Position numbers and translations under genes: made by a program. Positions 25,501-39,885 of a stretch of 64,000 nt of DNA are shown one piece after another. Below the pieces are notes generated by a model that saw only the letters and a list, made by a program, of their open reading frames with translations, had not been told where the DNA came from and searched no databases. Each line of letters opens with the position of its first letter. Position 1 is the first letter of the stretch. Origin of the DNA: Ascidia mentula (lineage: Eukaryota; Chordata; Ascidiacea; Phlebobranchia; Ascidiidae); NCBI GenBank assembly GCA_947561715.1, contig OX387197.1:12211001-12275000 (forward strand). Direction: 5' to 3'.

Positions 25501-25590
25501 TATATCTCGTTTAATCAGGTCATTGACAACCACGATTACCAAAACCAATTTCTTAAATTACATGAACATAAATGTTGCACCAATGGGAAC
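22516..25590. other. Intergenic: upstream of the Nav2-type channel
   Basis: No supported gene. It should contain the channel's promoter and 5' leader, but no clear core promoter was seen. A 137-codon open frame at 23463-23876 (+) has no recognisable domain and no splice context. A short gattgattgatt run lies near 24290. Confidence 0.4.
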
Positions 25591-27060
25591 AAAACATATC
25601 AGCTGTTGGGTCCAGAAGTTAATGGTTCCATAATGTACATTTCCAGTGTCGTCGAACAAAATCTATGAATATTCTGATGGCGACGTAACCTGTCGCCCTA
25701 TATCAAAAGTAGGTGGTTCGATATCAGCGGCTCTTATCGGATGAATCAAGATTGATAGGAGTGAGAGTCCTCGAATTCAAAATGAGCTTGACCTCCACAA
25801 GCAGCATATGCTTTTTAATGTGTGTTAGATGCCATTCACGATTTCAGTACATTTGTCCAGAGATTCTCACAAAACACGCACCGTCCACACAAGATTTGTG
25901 CCATTGTCCCTGACAACGTGTTTGGTCCTTCCGCGTTGTCCAATAAACCCGAAAGCGTCAATATAAGAGTATGTAGAGAGCGAGTGCCCAGCAATCTCCA
26001 AACCTTCACGGCGCGAACACAAAACACACACGTGACGCTTCCGATCCTTCTTCAATTTTCTTTAATTTGTTGGCGGCAAAGGTATACGAACGTTTACTCA
26101 CATTGCTTGTGCTTTGCAGAAAGGAAGTGGGGTCGGCCAGGAAAACACTTCGCCCAATATTCAATTCAAACTCCTGCCTTAAATTTTGATCCTTCTGATC
26201 GCGAGGGTGGCTGCCGTTAATTTGAATAATTTCAATCATCATCAAATCAGTTATGATGTTCTCAAACGGCGCGTCGCGACTTCCTTGTCCAAGTTTCCAA
26301 AGGAGTTGCGTAACAATTTAAATTTTAGTTTATCGGAAAAATGAAGACAAGCAACAATAGCAAATGGAGAAAAGTGCAGACAGTCTCTGGTGATGTTTAA
26401 TGCGGAAAAAATATATTTCGCATAACAAGACACCTTCAGTGTCTGCAATTGCCACAGATGAAAATCAGAAACGTTAATTAACTTAACGCAAAAGAGTTTA
26501 CCTTTTAACATTTGTACTTCACACACTGTTACAGAAGGCAAACAACAAGTTAAGCCACCCTTCTGCGAATAAAAATTGTAAACAGGAACAAATCGTCCAG
26601 ATAGATTTCTAATTGGAGCGTCGCGCAAGTGCGGTAAATCTTTCTACGAAAAAGTTTGAGAACCACTGTGGTGTGGAAACTGTCTTTAAAGGTGCAAGCG
26701 GGGCCTTCCCAGCAACAAAAGCACAATGCACATTTCCTCGCTTTTCAACTGTTCGCAAATATGGGAACTGCTCCATACCCATTGGAAAACGCATCTGCAA
26801 ATAGATGCAGTTTAGACTTCTTATCTGTTTGTCTGGAAGCTTAATCGACGATAGCGTGGAAGTTTAGAGGTCCATGCATTCCACCCCTTTTCTGCCTCCG
26901 GTGGAACTTCCTGATCTTTTTGCAATAGCTTTCGCGCATGCAGTATTACCGGTGCAATAAATTCTGAAGGATCATACAAGGAACAGACCATGAAAAGCAT
27001 TCCTCTCCTCATTACAGGCTTCTTGACTTTGACATTAAATTCGAAAATGTCGGAGAATAT
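25590..27060 (-). mobile_element. Degenerate BEL/Pao LTR retrotransposon fragment (pol)
   Basis: On the minus strand the pieces follow pol order with stops and frameshifts. First is a reverse transcriptase end at about 26821-27060, with MVCSLYDPSEFIAPVILHA and PPEAEKGWNAW. Next is an adjoining piece at 26670-26740 with HCAFVAGKAPLAPLK. Then come RNase H-like sequence at about 26030-26170 with KRSYTFAANKL, and an integrase piece at 25870-25950 with DNGTN. Integrase end-like NSRTLTPINLDSSD lies near 25740-25785. No LTRs or intact frame were found. This is a dead copy, interrupted near 26250-26668. Confidence 0.75.
26250..26668. mobile_element. Probable hAT fragment inserted in the BEL/Pao copy
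   Basis: The BEL/Pao reading is broken between about 26250 and 26668. The right edge ends agtttgagaaccactg, which matches the cagtggttct-type terminus of the hAT elements at 37462-37881 and 46267-46481. No matching left terminus or target duplication was found, so the boundary near 26250 is a guess. Confidence 0.35.
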
Positions 27061-28920
27061 TCTAGAGTTCGGGGAGTTTGTGTTTGCCAGGGATACTTTA
27101 TCTTACGTGGACTGGAGATTTTCATATCTAAATGGCATTTACGACCCCACAGCCTTTCTTTCACAATATCGCGTATTACGTGATTGTCTGTTTACACGGT
27201 GACGATTTCCCACTTCTAACCATTGTAATCCTAAATTTCAGTCTATTTCGATTCTATTGTATTTGGTTTTAAATTCTATTCGATTCTTTTGAAAGCTCGA
27301 TTCTATTTGATTGCATTCTATTCTAAACAATAATTCAGATTATTGCCACATATCGGCCTTGTGCACAGGACAATTTAGTGGCAACCAACCAGCAGGTCAG
27401 CCGACCATCATTGAGAATCATTGCGCCAGCATCAGCGAGATCGTGGCGTCCTCAACGAGAAATCGAACAAGCGATCAAAAAATCTGTTTAGGAAATCTGG
27501 GCCTTGCAAACGGTGATCGCTTGGCGACGAAATCTTACTTCTTGTTTGATCTGTAGAGACCTATAAATTACCTTGTACCGTTCGATGTCGTTGCGTAGTT
27601 TTTTGTGCCTTTGTGATTGACTTCGCTCCAAATTATAGGCCTTTTGTGAATCTAGGACTTGGGAATTTATAACCCCCGGGAAAAAGTGTAGCTTCGACTC
27701 TCTTATTATTTACATAAGCCACGATTATATATTTAATTGAAACACAAAAACGTTATAAAAAGTCTGTTTGTCCGTAACACAAAACAAAGAAAGGCATTTT
27801 GGCACCGAACATTAGTAACCGGGAAGCCATCGAGGAAGACAACATAGATTTAGACTGCGTTTTACTCAAGTAATTCTTAAATTGTTGTTCCGAATTTTTA
27901 TAACATACAATCATTGCTATATGAATAACAAGTCATCCATATCAGTACACAAAAAGTTAACGAGATATGTATTTAGGTGTGGTACAAGAAGCAAGAAGCA
28001 AAGTGACAACAGTATCGTTGTGAAATGAATTTACGATTTACACTAAAAAATGCAAAAAATTGCAATGTACCACATAAAAAAAGAAAACCAGGTTACCAAA
28101 CATACGCATTTCTAAAAATTTACATATGTGGGCAAAAAAATCTTCTTGAATTAGCGGTGACTAGCTAGTCTGGCGGTTACTTGGCTTTGGTTTGCGCACA
28201 CAAATTGAGCGCGGCATCGCACGGTTGTTGCGTCACCAGCATATTTTGGGGATGAGAAGTCTTCACTGAAGTAAGCAAAATGTGACGCTTGTATCCTTCA
28301 CGTTTATATTCTTTACCTAGTGTAAGTTTCACAAATAGGCCAGCATACTGAGAAATGTATTGCGTAAAGTTCAAGAAATGCCTACAGGGTGCCTTGTTTT
28401 GCGCTTCGACAAAAAAGCGCACGTTGCCTGATAGGAAACAATATGTTTAGTTGAAAAACATGTAAAATAAATTTAAAATGTTCACTAATGTGCATAATTT
28501 TCGGCAACAGTAGAGAATGTAGTTTTTGCGATAGGTGCTCACACCGGGCGTCATAAATTCAGGCATCCAAATCACAACAACCATATAAAGTTGCATAACA
28601 CTGTTAAGGAGCCTGAGTCACGCTGTTGATGTTGTTGTTATATGAGGGGCAAAAGGTACAATGTAACACATCACATCCGCTGCGCTATAAATCACGCCTT
28701 GGCAAAAGGGTCTGGCAATCTCCATACATTACATGACGCGAAAAAGGACAGTGTAGTCACTTCTTAGCTTAGAATCAATATGAACGAAAGTTTTCATAGA
28801 AAAAAACGAACAGTTTCTGGCAGAAAACAGACAAATAATTCATTAAAGGTATAGATGGTTTGTTGTCGACAATTCAATTTAAAAATTGTGTAAAAACTTT
28901 TCTAGTCAAAACTTCGACAG
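27061..28920. other. Intergenic between BEL/Pao fragment and TRPM gene
   Basis: Nothing clearly functional. A low-complexity run of attctatt/cgattct lies at 27200-27330. One exon-like open frame lies at 28177-28427 (-). Missing 5' exons of the TRPM gene may also lie in the right part. Confidence 0.4.
28177..28427 (-). CDS. Orphan exon-like open frame, unrecognised
   Basis: A minus-strand frame follows a plausible acceptor (tcctatcag) at 28428 and runs about 83 codons to a stop at 28177. It encodes a basic, cysteine-containing segment that starts NVRFFVEAQNKAPC and ends in AQTKAK. I do not recognise a family. Possible upstream coding sequence near 28500-28550 starts MTPGVSTYR but could not be joined with confidence. 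It may be the last exon of a small gene or a chance frame. Confidence 0.25.
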
Positions 28921-31900
28921 TTCGTTGCAAAAAGTGATGGAATAAACAAGCATTCGTTCGGAGAAATACAATTTACTCAGTTTGGCAGGAAAAATACCTT
29001 TTCTCCTGTAAGTAATGCAAGTTGCAAATTTTCTTCAATAAACTTAACATTATTATTTGTTACTATAATTGGGGTGTAGTATGTGACCGTATCACCACAT
29101 GCCAATCCGTCTGTGATATGGAATTTGCTGGTTGATGAATGGCGGTTGCAAGTACCCAGTATTGTGATATCAGTAATTGGACAACTTCAACCATACACTT
29201 TGGGATTTCAGCAAGTGTCATTTGGATCTTGGATATTTACAACAGGATCCTCTCCGTTTCGGAAACTTGTGGATTCGTCCACAATCGCTGTGATAGAAAT
29301 GGAAAAACTTTGTAACAAAGAAGTACTTTATTCTACCAAAACTGCGGTAACTATGTATATAGGAAACTGTAGGCTACCGGTTGACTGAAGTATAAAGATG
29401 TAACATTCGGTTGAACGCGTCACTGCAGTTATTTTTACTTACAGAACATAAAAGCAACACCTTAATATAAAACATATTAAATTTGACTTATGCTTTTTGC
29501 ACTAACCAGACAACCTTCTTTTATGTGGAACGCACAGGGATCCTTTCCTGCAGTCTATAACATTCATTACCGTGGAGCATGTCTTGACCCAAACCACTCG
29601 AATTTTATTTTTGTGGAGGGGTCAGAATCAGAAGTGTTGCATTTTCGATGTAATTTGTTTAAATACCTGGGAACTATACCGATTGACATTGATTCCAGTT
29701 ATACTGCCTGTAAGTCTGGGTATATTTTCGAAAAATGGTTTGACATTGGATAAAAAATTCGAAATTTCATTTTTCAGTTTCCACAATCCCAATGGTGGTT
29801 ACCGTTCTTTCAGATGAACCTGGTTCACTGAATGTATTGGGTAAGAGCACAGAACAAAATCACCTTGTTCTCGTCAGCAAAACAGCATCACTTATCTCTT
29901 GCGTGGTCCAAACAATAATATCGAAGTATAAAACATCTAGTTTAAGTTCAGTGTTCTTGAAAAAAATTCATTATTTTTTCAGATCTTCATGTCTTACTAA
30001 GGAAGAATTAAAACATTTGCAATATAACATAAGTGATTTTGAAAACGTATCAATGTCACAGGAAGAATTAAAATGTTTACCATTTTTTATCAATGCTGTT
30101 ATTAATCACAAGGTAAAATCCTGAATGGCGAAAAATGCAAAAATAACGTTTGTTATCATAGATTCCAATAGTGTTTTCGACAACGCATTTGCAAAACTTT
30201 GACGACTTTCTTTTGGAGGCTGTCATATCAGGTATTTAGTAGATGTTTGTTCGTATTTTTATGAATTTAACAGTTTGTTTTGTATTGTGGACAGAAGGTA
30301 AAGTTTCTATGCGCTCGACGCTGCGCTTGGCTTTATCTTGGAAGAAAATGGACATAATTGCTGATCAAATCAGTTCCAGACAAGTGTTTTTAGCAGTGAG
30401 TCACTGATTTATCTAAGTTGGAACTCCAATATATCCTTATTGGAGTGTTTTAGCCGCAGGCAGAGTTTCTTCGCTACTGTTTGTTCTTAAGTTTAACATT
30501 CAATGCCCCTGTGTTCTTGGAGATCCTTATCAATCACGGTCTTGATATTTATGCAATATTAACGATAAACACGTTGTCACAGATGTACACTCAGGTAAAG
30601 TCGACAAACGTGTTTGTTTTTGTGATGCTGTATTTGTCAGTTTTACTTTGTAAAGGCGCTCGAACGAATTGATCTCATAACACCCTGCTCAGCTTATCTT
30701 GGTTTGCTTATCGGTTCTAACGAAGAAAGTATTCTTCGTAAGATCAGTAAAGTGATTGGTATGTTTACTACCAAAGAAATTCAGGATTTGTATCTCGATC
30801 TTCCTTGTGCACCAATGCATCAGTGTAAGTTCGCCAGGAGTTTTACCTGAATTCCTTCATTTTGAACTTAACAAACACGAAACACCAACAGTACATCGTG
30901 GTCAATAAGTTGGTGTATTGTATTGTTTAGATGCGACAACCGCTCTGCGAGATAACAATGATTTAGCTTCGTCCGATGATTCCTCCAGGCTGTTGGAAAA
31001 TCCAAACTATGATATTTTCTTGTGGTGTGTACTCACCGGAAGAAACGATTTAGCTCAAGTGGTTTGGGAACATGGAAGAGACCATATTGGTACAAGACAT
31101 TTGAAACAAACACTGTGACTAAGTTTTGAAGGGCAGTATATGTTTTCTCACAGCCAGGGCGCTGTTGGCCAGTGTTATTTACGCAAACATGTCCAGGGCA
31201 ATGGAGGCAGGAAACCAGGACATTAACGTTACCGAACAATTGCGGGATTTTTCCTGGTAATAAAGTTAAATGTTTTTTTTTCTTTTTTTAATGTCCTAAT
31301 GTGGCATATAAGTTGATGAAAATTCTATTTTTCAGCCAATGGGAGGAAAGGGCAATTAAAATGCTGGGGAAATTGTACAGGCACAACGAGAATGTGACAC
31401 TTTCGGTTCTTGCGTCGAATCAAATGGTAAACATATACATTCTGGCACGTTTTCTGCAATGTTGCCATAACTTTTTTCTGATACTTTGCGTAGCATTTGG
31501 GAGGTTATTCCTGTTTAACTTTGGCAAGAAAAGGTAACCGACGCAATTTCATGTCCCAACCAGCTGTGCAAAAATGTCTTGATCAAATTTGGTTTGGTAA
31601 TATTAGCATCGACCAACCTAATTACAAGGTAATTTATTTCTTAACTTATACAAAAGCAGTATTATTTACGTTTTAATGACTTTTTAGACATTTTTGGGAA
31701 TTGTATGCCCCATTTCAATTCCTTGGTTGAACATTATCGATAGAACAAAATTTAAAACGGAAGATAAGGTAAACAAAGAAATTTTCCGATTTAAAATTAC
31801 TGTTTGTCTTTATTCTAAAAATATATAACCTAAATCAATAAATTTTAGCTCTTTCGTCCAAAGTTTTCGAGAGATATTCTGGACGAGCCCCTGAGGAATA

Positions 31901-34478
31901 ACGGTAAGAAAAAATCATGCCAGGGTGTAAATAATGTTAAATATTTGCGGCAAAATGATATTTACAAACATATTTTACGTGTACCTTTTCACTTATACAA
32001 TGTTAACCATAAAGTTAGACAACGCGCAATGAATATCAAGGTAATTGCTCCCACTTCGAAGGTCTCGGCGATCCCGTTTTCAGATATAGTGTTGCAGCCG
32101 AACTGGATCGTTGGGACGTACATTAAACTGCAAGAAACTCGCTCATTGCAAAGTTTGAACTAACAACCCTGTACATTTCGTCCCCTTCCGGCATTTTTAA
32201 ATGTCTTTAGTGCCTTGTCGGAGTGGGCTACATTTACACACTGATCTATATGTATATAATTTAAGGTTTACCGAGGCGTTTTCTTTCATGTGATAATCTC
32301 TTATGGCTTTATCGGTGTCCATGCCATTTAACTTTTATATATTGTTCAATTAAGTCTTTAGCGCAAATTAAACATGGTTTAATTTGTAAATTTAACCGAT
32401 TTACCAAAACTTCATATGTTTTTGTATTTAAATAAAACCAATGTCACAATGAACGCAAACTTAAAATAAAATATTCCAACAAAAAATGGGTAGTATTATA
32501 TCTTTAAAACAAAGACTAGCTTTGGGCCTTTTTGTGTCGCAAAATGTTGCATTAAAAAACATAAAAAATATTTTAATACCAGAAGAAACTTCTGCAATAG
32601 CAGTTTTATTCGGCCGTGAATTAAATCGGTCTGCTACATCTGAAACATTGACAAGCTCGCCGAGACTGTGGTGTCAAAAATTTGCAGCAGCAGCAAAGGA
32701 TATTTATGACTTCTACAGGTCTGCAAAGGTGACCTATGTGACCCATACGGTAAGACTGTAAACAAAACTATCGCTTTGGATCAAGGCTATTCATAAAATA
32801 CAAAATAAAATTTACAATACCAAGGATCCCGTAGAAAAATATTTGATTGCAACTCAGATATTTCTACTGATGGCCGTTGGATTGTTGAGTTACACTTTAT
32901 TCGAGGTCAATAAGAAGAACTTGGTATTTTTTTCGCCAACAATCCAATTGGTATTCTGGTATATGGTTGGAATTTTGACTGACGAAATAAGACAGGTAAG
33001 TTATATGATTTATTAAAAAATTTTTTTTTATTTAATTGTGAACAGATAGCCTGTGTGGAGAGAAAACAAATTTGGAAACGGTTTGCAGTTTGGATAAATG
33101 ACAAATGGAACATTTTAGATGCATTAATGCTTTTATCTTATGCAGCGGGTAAGAAATGCCAGGAACGGTTTTTCTTTAGTGTTGAATGTAAATGTTGAAA
33201 CATATTTTAAGGAGTGTCAATATTAACAAGTCAACAATCAAACAAACAAGTTTGGTTTCTCGGCAAAATATTTCTTTGTGCGAGTTTAACTGGTCTTTAT
33301 TTACGGATAGCACAAACGTACGTGGTATTGAAATTCTTCGGGCCGAAGGTGTATATGATTGGACAAATGGTTAGACAGCATATCATTGGTAAAGCTAATT
33401 TAAATGTAAAACTATTGTATTGTTTTAGTTAAATGATACCATGGTCTTCGTTGGTTTGTTGTTTTTAATAGTGTTTTGTTACGGAGTGCAATCCCGGTCA
33501 CTTTCAGTGGACGACATGCCTCCAAGGTAACACAATTATTCTATTGCAAATGCATTCATTTCACAATATTTTAAATCCACTTTCTATTAAGGTCCGCAGC
33601 AATACATGATATCAGTCCTACTTCTTGTGGTAATGCAATATTAATAAATTCAACTACAAACGCAACACTTACGCCATTGCTTCAAATCGAAAAGTTGGTG
33701 GTATCTGTTTTCAATAATTTTCTTCTTGACGCTTATTGGCAAATATATGGAAACAACTTGGACTGCGTGTCATTACAACAAACAAGTAAGCAATACTTCT
33801 TTGTAGTGTAGAAGAAAAACGCATTTTTCTTGCAGATATTAATGGAGTGATACGTGTTATCGGCAGTGGCTGCTACGTGTTTTTTACGAACATTTTAATG
33901 ATCAACTTGTTAATAGCTATGTACAGGTATAACAATCTTGACTTAAATGTATCTTCAATTCCACACTTACCGTTGTGTTTAAAGCTATACGTTTGAAAAC
34001 GTCCAAGAACATAACAATACAATCTGGTGTTTTTACCGCTATGATGTTGTGCGAGAGTTTGCTGGAAGGCCTTTTCTGCCATCTCCTTTAATACTTGTGC
34101 ATCATCTTGTTTCTGCATTCATCTGGTCATTTGGAACAAAACAAAAGATTCCATGCTATTTTAGTATGGTCCTTACGTGTTAATTGCTTTTATATTCTAA
34201 CGCTAACCAATAAAACACTTCGTTTAAAGAAAAAACTATTCAAACTGACCAGATGAACCATAACAATGAAACTGAACATGACATTTTAATGGAAAGCACG
34301 CTTTCATCAGAAGACACGTCTTGTGTTGGAAAAGTTTTACAGCAGTTGTCCACAAGGTAATTCAAAATATGCTCGTTATTATATAACATAACTTTGTTTT
34401 TGTGATAGACAGGAGAGCATGGAGAACAAGATTAATCGTGTCATAAATGAGTTGCAAGCTATAAAAAACAAAACATAA
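28921..34478 (+). CDS. TRPM-family cation channel, short C terminus
   Basis: Plasma-membrane cation channel subunit. Exons: 28921-29007, 29080-29354, 29510-29709, 29778-30112, 30162-30231, 30295-30395, 30460-30594, 30656-30824, 30931-31089, 31154-31256, 31336-31426, 31494-31628, 31688-31768, 31849-31903, 32688-32749, 32825-32995, 33046-33148, 33212-33369, 33429-33526, 33592-33785, 33836-33926, 33985-34163, 34230-34356, 34409-34478. All borders are GT-AG with consistent phase, giving about 1082 residues. The TRPM homology region is clear (VISVIGQLQ, GSWIFTTG, SNFIFVEGSE, IWFGNISID). It is followed by S1-S6 with an S4-S5 piece GPKVYMIGQM, a pore AYWQIYGN, S6 FFTNILMINLLIAMY and a TRP box near YTFENVQEH. 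The protein ends in a short helical, coiled-coil-like tail. There is no NUDT9-like or kinase domain. The exon join 31903/32688 spans a long intron and is less certain. The N terminus before 28921 was not found. Confidence 0.9.
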
Positions 34479-34505
34479 TCAACAGGATAACACAGTGACT
34501 CCTCC

Positions 34506-34511
34506 AATAAA
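34506..34511 (+). terminator. Polyadenylation signal AATAAA of the TRPM gene
   Basis: A canonical aataaa lies 28 nt after the TRPM stop codon, followed by a t-rich and gt-containing stretch. Confidence 0.6.
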
Positions 34512-36587
34512 CAACTTGCTTATTAATAGCTTTGTCCTCTCACAGTATTGACGTTTTCATTTTGCTGACATGTTTATTTTAGCTAAATTCAATGATAGAT
34601 TATGCTAACAATCGTGCTGTACTCAAAATGTTTAGATAAATAATATCGTCCGAGATATCGGACGTAAAAAGATGAGGCACTGTGACGTAACAATTCCTCA
34701 AATTATACAGTGGAATATAAGAGAATTGGTATTATTTACAAAGCATGTAGCAAACAGGCTTTTGATTATTGGGTCTATAATAGAAACAACTGATATATTG
34801 TGATGGTAAATATAATCTACTTGACCCAAACTCATTATACTGCGGGCACTTAAAGCATCCCTGAGTTAAAGCAACAATTTGCTGCCGCAAAAAAAACATA
34901 CTTCGCAATATATGTAGTTGGGTAACTATATTGAAATAAAATTAAACTGACCTGAAAGTTATTATTCCGTGTAGTGGATGTTTTTTTAATAGTTTGAAAA
35001 CAGAACACATTTGAAAATAGCTTTGTTGCAAAGAAACATGGGGAAAGCAAGTGTGCCGTGATCCTACAAAGTGTGTGACCACTAGGCTCCCCGCACTGAT
35101 ACAGCGTCAAGGGAAGTTGTAACTCACATCGATACTTATTATGCTGTGTTTACCTGTCGCACATCGAAAGCCGTGCATAAAAGTTTACTTGCGTAAATCG
35201 GATCCCTTGCAAGAAGGGTTTGGGGCCTCAACAAGTATGCAATCCTTACGTAAAACAGGCGAATTTCAGTCAGTGGGCTAGTTTCATGTTTAAGCACGTC
35301 TATTCGACTATTTTGGCCAGTAATCATGAAATATTTCTGTCAACTTACTTCAAAACGCTATTTGTTGCCAGGCTCTAAACCATGTTATTTTCTTTTTACA
35401 ATTTAGAACATCGTTCACGTGATGTCGTGTGTGCAGTGCCAGGACAAAATAAAAGTGTTTTTGCGACTAACTTCAAAGAGAACTTGTTATTCTACAAGTG
35501 TTGCCTACAAATTATAGGCAAAGCGTTTTATTGCTATTATACTTTTGCAGTAGTGAATATTTTGCTACCGCATGACAAAGTAGGATTTACAAAAGTAATT
35601 GAAAAATTATTTACATTTGCATTCTCAATTTTAATTTCCTTACCCGGAAAAGGTTTAACTATCATAACTGTTAGTTTAAAATTCTGTCGATATTTACGTA
35701 TATTTGCCAAATTAAGACAAACTTCGACGACGACTACATTATAAGGTTAAAATTCGAAGCCTTCCCCAGGACAGCGATATATGGGCGACAAGTTTTGTAA
35801 ATGTAATGAAATCAACATTCAAAGAGAATATCAAAAATCTACACACTTTAGTAAATAAGCGCCTACCCACTCTCGCTGGCATTCTTAGAGTAGAGCAAAC
35901 ATCGACTTTGGGTTACCAAAATTGCCGCAAAGAGCATAATGTCAGCAAAGTACTGAGCTAGATAGCACACTATCTGGAAAATAATTGAAAGTTGACGCAA
36001 GAAAGTTCAATTAGAACTTTGTGGTCGTTATACTCTCTGCGACAATTTTGGTAACCACGAGTTGATAGTTGCTCCAACAAACAAACTCATGCGAACCCAC
36101 TACACTTTGACAGACCATTCTGCGCAATTACAGAATTTATATGACCACCTGCGTTTTGTGCGGCTCCCAATACGTCGGGCAATCACGGGGTTTTGATAAG
36201 ATATGGAACTATCACCCAGCCGCTTTGAACTCAAAAAAGAACCATGGTAGTCCTAAACGAACCGCGCCACTTCTGACCTGTTATTTCGGTTAATCCTTTT
36301 GCAGTCTGCAGCAACCGACAGGATGTATACGAATGTGCAGTCCTTCGATCTGTATGTCAGCTTGTGTGTTTTTACTTATTTCTTACTTACCTTTGTTTCA
36401 AATTGCGTTGTTTTCAACGATACTTCCGACGATGCCTGCCGACGAAATATTTAATTTATATCAGTGACAACCAAGATCTTGGCATATTTTTTGGAAAATT
36501 AGTTTTTACCCCTTTTGAAAAATATTGATAGCCTTGCGCCACCATTTTTACACAACAAACTTGCTGGTGATCGAGTAGGCCTTTTTA
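34512..36587. other. Intergenic between TRPM and RPS17
   Basis: No gene is supported. A 120-codon open frame at 35382-35744 (+) has hydrophobic patches but no family match and no splice context. The only clear structure is the inverted repeat at 35892-36075. Confidence 0.4.
35892..36075. repeat. Imperfect ~50-bp-arm inverted repeat
   Basis: The left arm begins agagcaaacatcgac and continues through ggttaccaaaattg. Its reverse complement, with scattered substitutions, ends the element (caattttggtaacc through gttgctcc). The arms (about 35892-35941 and 36026-36075) flank an ~85-bp centre. It could be an old foldback element or a hairpin RNA. Confidence 0.6.
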
Positions 36588-36599
36588 GCCTTTCTTGTC
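36588..36599 (+). promoter_or_regulatory. Possible 5' terminal oligopyrimidine (TOP) start of RPS17 mRNA
   Basis: The pyrimidine run cctttcttgtc lies 10-20 nt before the RPS17 start codon. Ribosomal protein mRNAs usually begin with such a tract, which links their translation to growth signalling. The true cap site cannot be seen here. Confidence 0.3.
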
Positions 36600-36608
36600 A
36601 CAGGCAGT

Positions 36609-39327
<2,719 letters not shown>

Positions 39328-39527
39328 AGTAAGTGATATATTTGTGTATTGTACCTATAATAAGTAACTATATGTTTATGTTTTTCTTTTCAGATCAACA
39401 TCTAATCGTCAGTGTATGTGCTATTTTCAGTTGCATTTGTTTAAATACATACAAACATGCACTGATGGTGATCAAGTACAAAACAAGCAGTAAAATTTGT
39501 TTTGAAGTGCAGTGTGCTGATGCTTGT

Positions 39528-39533
39528 AATAAA
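39528..39533 (+). terminator. Candidate polyadenylation signal of RPS17
   Basis: An aataaa hexamer lies about 200 nt downstream of the RPS17 stop. It fits the proposed 3' UTR exon that begins at 39393. Confidence 0.35.
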
Positions 39534-39885
39534 TTAAAAAAATTAGTCAGGTTTAAGAAGGTTTTGTAACGAACGACCTTAAGATACAGTTTTTGTTGCT
39601 GTTAACTAAAAACATTCCGGAGGAAAAAAATGTTGGCCGCTAGGTGACGTTAAAGTGGCGTTTCATTTCAAGCTGTTGTGCTCGCTTACAAGCTTGTGGA
39701 AAGGTCCTCAAATGCAGCGAAAGTAGGTCTTGAGAATGTGTGTTTGAATTTGGGGATCGAAAGGAAATAAAATTCGTTTGTTAGCCGTCGTCCCGTTTTT
39801 TCTTCAGAAATTGAGCAGAGAAGGGACAAATACCAACCTGAATTTAATTGTGGAATGATTACGACATTTAAATTTACATTAAATC

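Noticed and set aside
31945..32163. Open frame inside the TRPM gene
   Set aside because: It lies in the intron between exons 31849-31903 and 32688-32749, does not fit the phase, and matches no TRPM segment.
35382..35744. 120-codon open frame with hydrophobic patches
   Set aside because: No recognisable family, no splice context, and composition typical of AT-rich chance frames.
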